A stretch of 15,997 nucleotides of DNA from positions 1 to 15,997 of the forward strand of contig DLVS01000235.1 of assembly GCA_003445095.1 (NCBI GenBank), read 5' to 3'. Position 1 is the first letter of the stretch; each line of letters opens with the position of its first letter. The position numbers and the translations under genes are program-made. Source of the stretch: Verrucomicrobiales bacterium (GTDB lineage Bacteria; Verrucomicrobiota; Verrucomicrobiia; Limisphaerales; UBA9464). Positions 14,186 to 15,997 of the stretch are shown here, in pieces. A model generated the notes under the pieces. The model was not told where the DNA came from. It saw nothing but the letters and a program-made list of their open reading frames with translations, and did no database searches.

Positions 14186-15997
14186 ATGCATCCCTTCCTC
14201 CCTCTCGGACTGTTTCTGTCCGTCCTGCCCGCATGTGTGGCAGGGCCGCTGATACCGATTTCCATGCGCGCCAACAATGCGCCGTCGACAATCACGGGCT
14301 CCGGCTTGTCGGGTGACGCTGTGTTCGCGGGCACTAATCGTTACGTGGTGTTCTTAAGCGATGCGCCAGATCTGGTGACCAACGATTTCAATGGCAGCCT
14401 TGTCGATGTCTTCGTCCGCGATCGAATCACAGGGCGAACGGAACTAGTCTCCCGCAGTCCTGCTGGCCAAAGTTTCAATGGGCGATCATCGGAGTTCTCG
14501 GTGTCAGGCGACGGGACCCTGATCGCTTTTACGGTGGAAGGTTCGGATGCGTCGGCCGGCGACACGAATCGAGTCAATGATGTCTACGTGCGTGACCTCA
14601 AAATAGGAACGACCCGGCTCGTGAGTGTGAATGTCTCAGGAACTGGCGCAGGTAACACCGCTTCAAGTAATCCAGAGCTGTCCGGCGATGGGCGCTTCAT
14701 CGTTTTCGAAAGCGAAGCAACGAACCTCACCGCCAATGTCGATACAAACGGGGCCTCCGATGTTTTTTTGCGCGACTTACAGGAAGGCTCGACGGAGGTC
14801 TTGAGCACGGCTCCGGGAGGTTCGACGGGGAGTGCGGCCGCGTTCTCCCCGCAAATCAACGTGGACGGTAGGGTCGTTGCCTACCGCTGCCTAGCGACAG
14901 ACTTTCCTCTGATTGAAGATAACGGCACCACGCTCGTGCTTTGGCGGCGGTCTGAGCAGCTTCGCCGGATTCGACTGTCGCCCACAGCTCGATTCCAATT
15001 ACCGATATGGGTGGAGGATTTCATTTTGAGTCGGAACGGACGATATCTTGCCTTCAGAGTTCAGGGCCCGAGCGGCAACATCAACTTTGTCAGTACGTGG
15101 TGGACGGATTTGGAGAGCGGCCGGTTAGAGCGAGTCGCCGGCGACTTGCCGGTCCTCCAAGAGCCACTGTCTCTCGCAGATGACGGCCAAACTCTGGCGC
15201 TGACCGTGCGCCCTGAGCGATCCGGTCTCTCAGATCAAATTCGCATTTGGAAGGCGGATTCGGGTCTGCACACGATGGACGAGATGCGGACGACAGTACC
15301 GCCGGTGGGAACCGATCCGGCAACGTCTCAGCTTCCGCAATTGAGTTCAGATGGCAATTCACTGTTATTCGTAAGCTCCTCGCCCGTCCCTGAAGCTGGC
15401 GTTCTCGCGGAGGGCTCTAGCCGCCTTTACCACCGAGTCCTAGCAACCGGGGCCATGCATCATATGGCGGCTGAGGCCAACTACGCTCAAGCGGCCTTCA
15501 GTCCCGATGGTACCGAGGTTGTGCTACAGGTGGAGGAACCGGTATCGCTCCTCGATCTAAATGAGTCCTACGATGTAATAACCGTGAATTTGGCCGACGG
15601 CCAAACATCCCCGATTTCCGTGACCGAGTCGGCTATGGAAAAACGGACAGCGACGGGGATTAGTCGGGGCGCGGGTACCCCGAGTGACGACGGCCGCTTC
15701 GTTCCATTCGTTAGCTTGGCAGATGACCTGGTCCCCGGCGATACGAGTCGCGGCTACGATGGCTACCTTTTCGACCGATCGTTTGGCGCCGTCCAACCGA
15801 TGGCCACTGCTCTATTTAGCGGCGACTCACAAGGCGCCATGGGCTGCCTGCGAATTTCTCGCGACGGGCGAACAGCCCTGTTCATGAGCTCGCAACCAGG
15901 ATTAGTCGCCGGCGATACGAATCAGTTGGCGGATATTTTCACGCGCGATTTGACGACTGGAGTCGTCACCCTAGTGAGTGCCATAGACGGAACCGAT
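14186..15997 (+). CDS. Secreted TolB/PD40-like beta-propeller protein, 5' part only
   Basis: The frame is open from ATG at 14186 to the right edge (604 codons). Residues 1-19 are a signal peptide (MHPFLPLGLFLSVLPACVAG); the Cys in LPAC makes a lipoprotein possible, but Pro at -2 is unusual. The body consists of propeller blades of the WD40-like/TolB type with the phrase SGDGRFIVFES or close variants (SVSGDGTLIAFT, SSDGNSLLFVS, ISRDGRTALFMS). A second phrase of the form DTNxxxDVFVRDxxxGxTxLVS occurs at about residues 67, 126, 186, 519 and 577, about 60 residues apart within each cluster. Middle blades (about 230-500) are more diverged. Aspartates and Asn in the DTN...D phrase could bind calcium. 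Such proteins are extracellular or outer-membrane associated; the function is unknown and the C-terminus lies outside the window. No Shine-Dalgarno precedes the start. Confidence 0.87.
   Translation, partial: MHPFLPLGLFLSVLPACVAGPLIPISMRANNAPSTITGSGLSGDAVFAGTNRYVVFLSDAPDLVTNDFNGSLVDVFVRDRITGRTELVSRSPAGQSFNGRSSEFSVSGDGTLIAFTVEGSDASAGDTNRVNDVYVRDLKIGTTRLVSVNVSGTGAGNTASSNPELSGDGRFIVFESEATNLTANVDTNGASDVFLRDLQEGSTEVLSTAPGGSTGSAAAFSPQINVDGRVVAYRCLATDFPLIEDNGTTLVLWRRSEQLRRIRLSPTARFQLPIWVEDFILSRNGRYLAFRVQGPSGNINFVSTWWTDLESGRLERVAGDLPVLQEPLSLADDGQTLALTVRPERSGLSDQIRIWKADSGLHTMDEMRTTVPPVGTDPATSQLPQLSSDGNSLLFVSSSPVPEAGVLAEGSSRLYHRVLATGAMHHMAAEANYAQAAFSPDGTEVVLQVEEPVSLLDLNESYDVITVNLADGQTSPISVTESAMEKRTATGISRGAGTPSDDGRFVPFVSLADDLVPGDTSRGYDGYLFDRSFGAVQPMATALFSGDSQGAMGCLRISRDGRTALFMSSQPGLVAGDTNQLADIFTRDLTTGVVTLVSAIDGTD

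Noticed and set aside
1..15997. CRISPR arrays, tRNA, rRNA, transposase or phage genes
   Set aside because: No regularly spaced direct repeats, no cloverleaf or rRNA signature and no recognisable integrase/transposase motifs were seen on either strand by eye.

Overview
The window looks like a stretch of a Verrucomicrobiota chromosome, probably close to the Pedosphaera/Limisphaera group. A planctomycete-like relative cannot be excluded. The pointers are a secreted cytochrome/DUF1549 protein of the planctomycete-verrucomicrobial kind, a type II prepilin-like protein with a variant H-x9-DG tail, a giant secreted PA14/Ig/LamG protein ending in the short 'LQRAPSLDGPF...' module often seen in these bacteria, a DUF1080 protein beside a sugar epimerase, and almost no Shine-Dalgarno sequences. 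These are family-level impressions; no search was run.

Layout. 1-1163 (-): 5' part of a cytochrome c/DUF1549 gene that runs off the left edge. A GC hairpin followed by a T-rich run lies just before its start codon. 1280-1510 (-): possible small membrane protein. 1564-6855 (-): 1763-residue modular secreted protein. 6941-7804 (-): prepilin-like protein just upstream of it. 7805-8566: long non-coding stretch with several hairpins and an AT-rich nested dyad. 8567-9691 (-): tRNA-dihydrouridine synthase. 9743-10501 (-): secreted DUF1080 protein. 10575-11426 (-): D-psicose/D-tagatose 3-epimerase-like protein. 11594-12472 (+): secreted alpha/beta-hydrolase, divergent from the epimerase. 12530-12686: inverted-repeat element whose right arm supplies the 3' end of the following gene. 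12655-13272 (-): GNAT acetyltransferase. 13303-13863 (-): secreted protein of unknown function. 13864-14185: divergent intergenic region. 14186-15997 (+): 5' part of a secreted beta-propeller protein that runs off the right edge.

How the genes may work together. The prepilin-like protein, the giant LamG protein and perhaps the small membrane protein are co-oriented with short gaps and could form one surface/secretion transcription unit. The epimerase and DUF1080 genes are co-oriented 73 nt apart and resemble the 3-keto-glycoside degradation theme; the divergent esterase could remove acyl groups from the same carbohydrates. This is inference from gene order. I see no phage, CRISPR, tRNA, rRNA or intact transposase gene. 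No defence or biosynthetic system that is clearly new is visible; the most unusual items are the inverted repeat captured by the GNAT gene, the hairpin in front of the cytochrome gene, and the structured leader in front of the prepilin gene.
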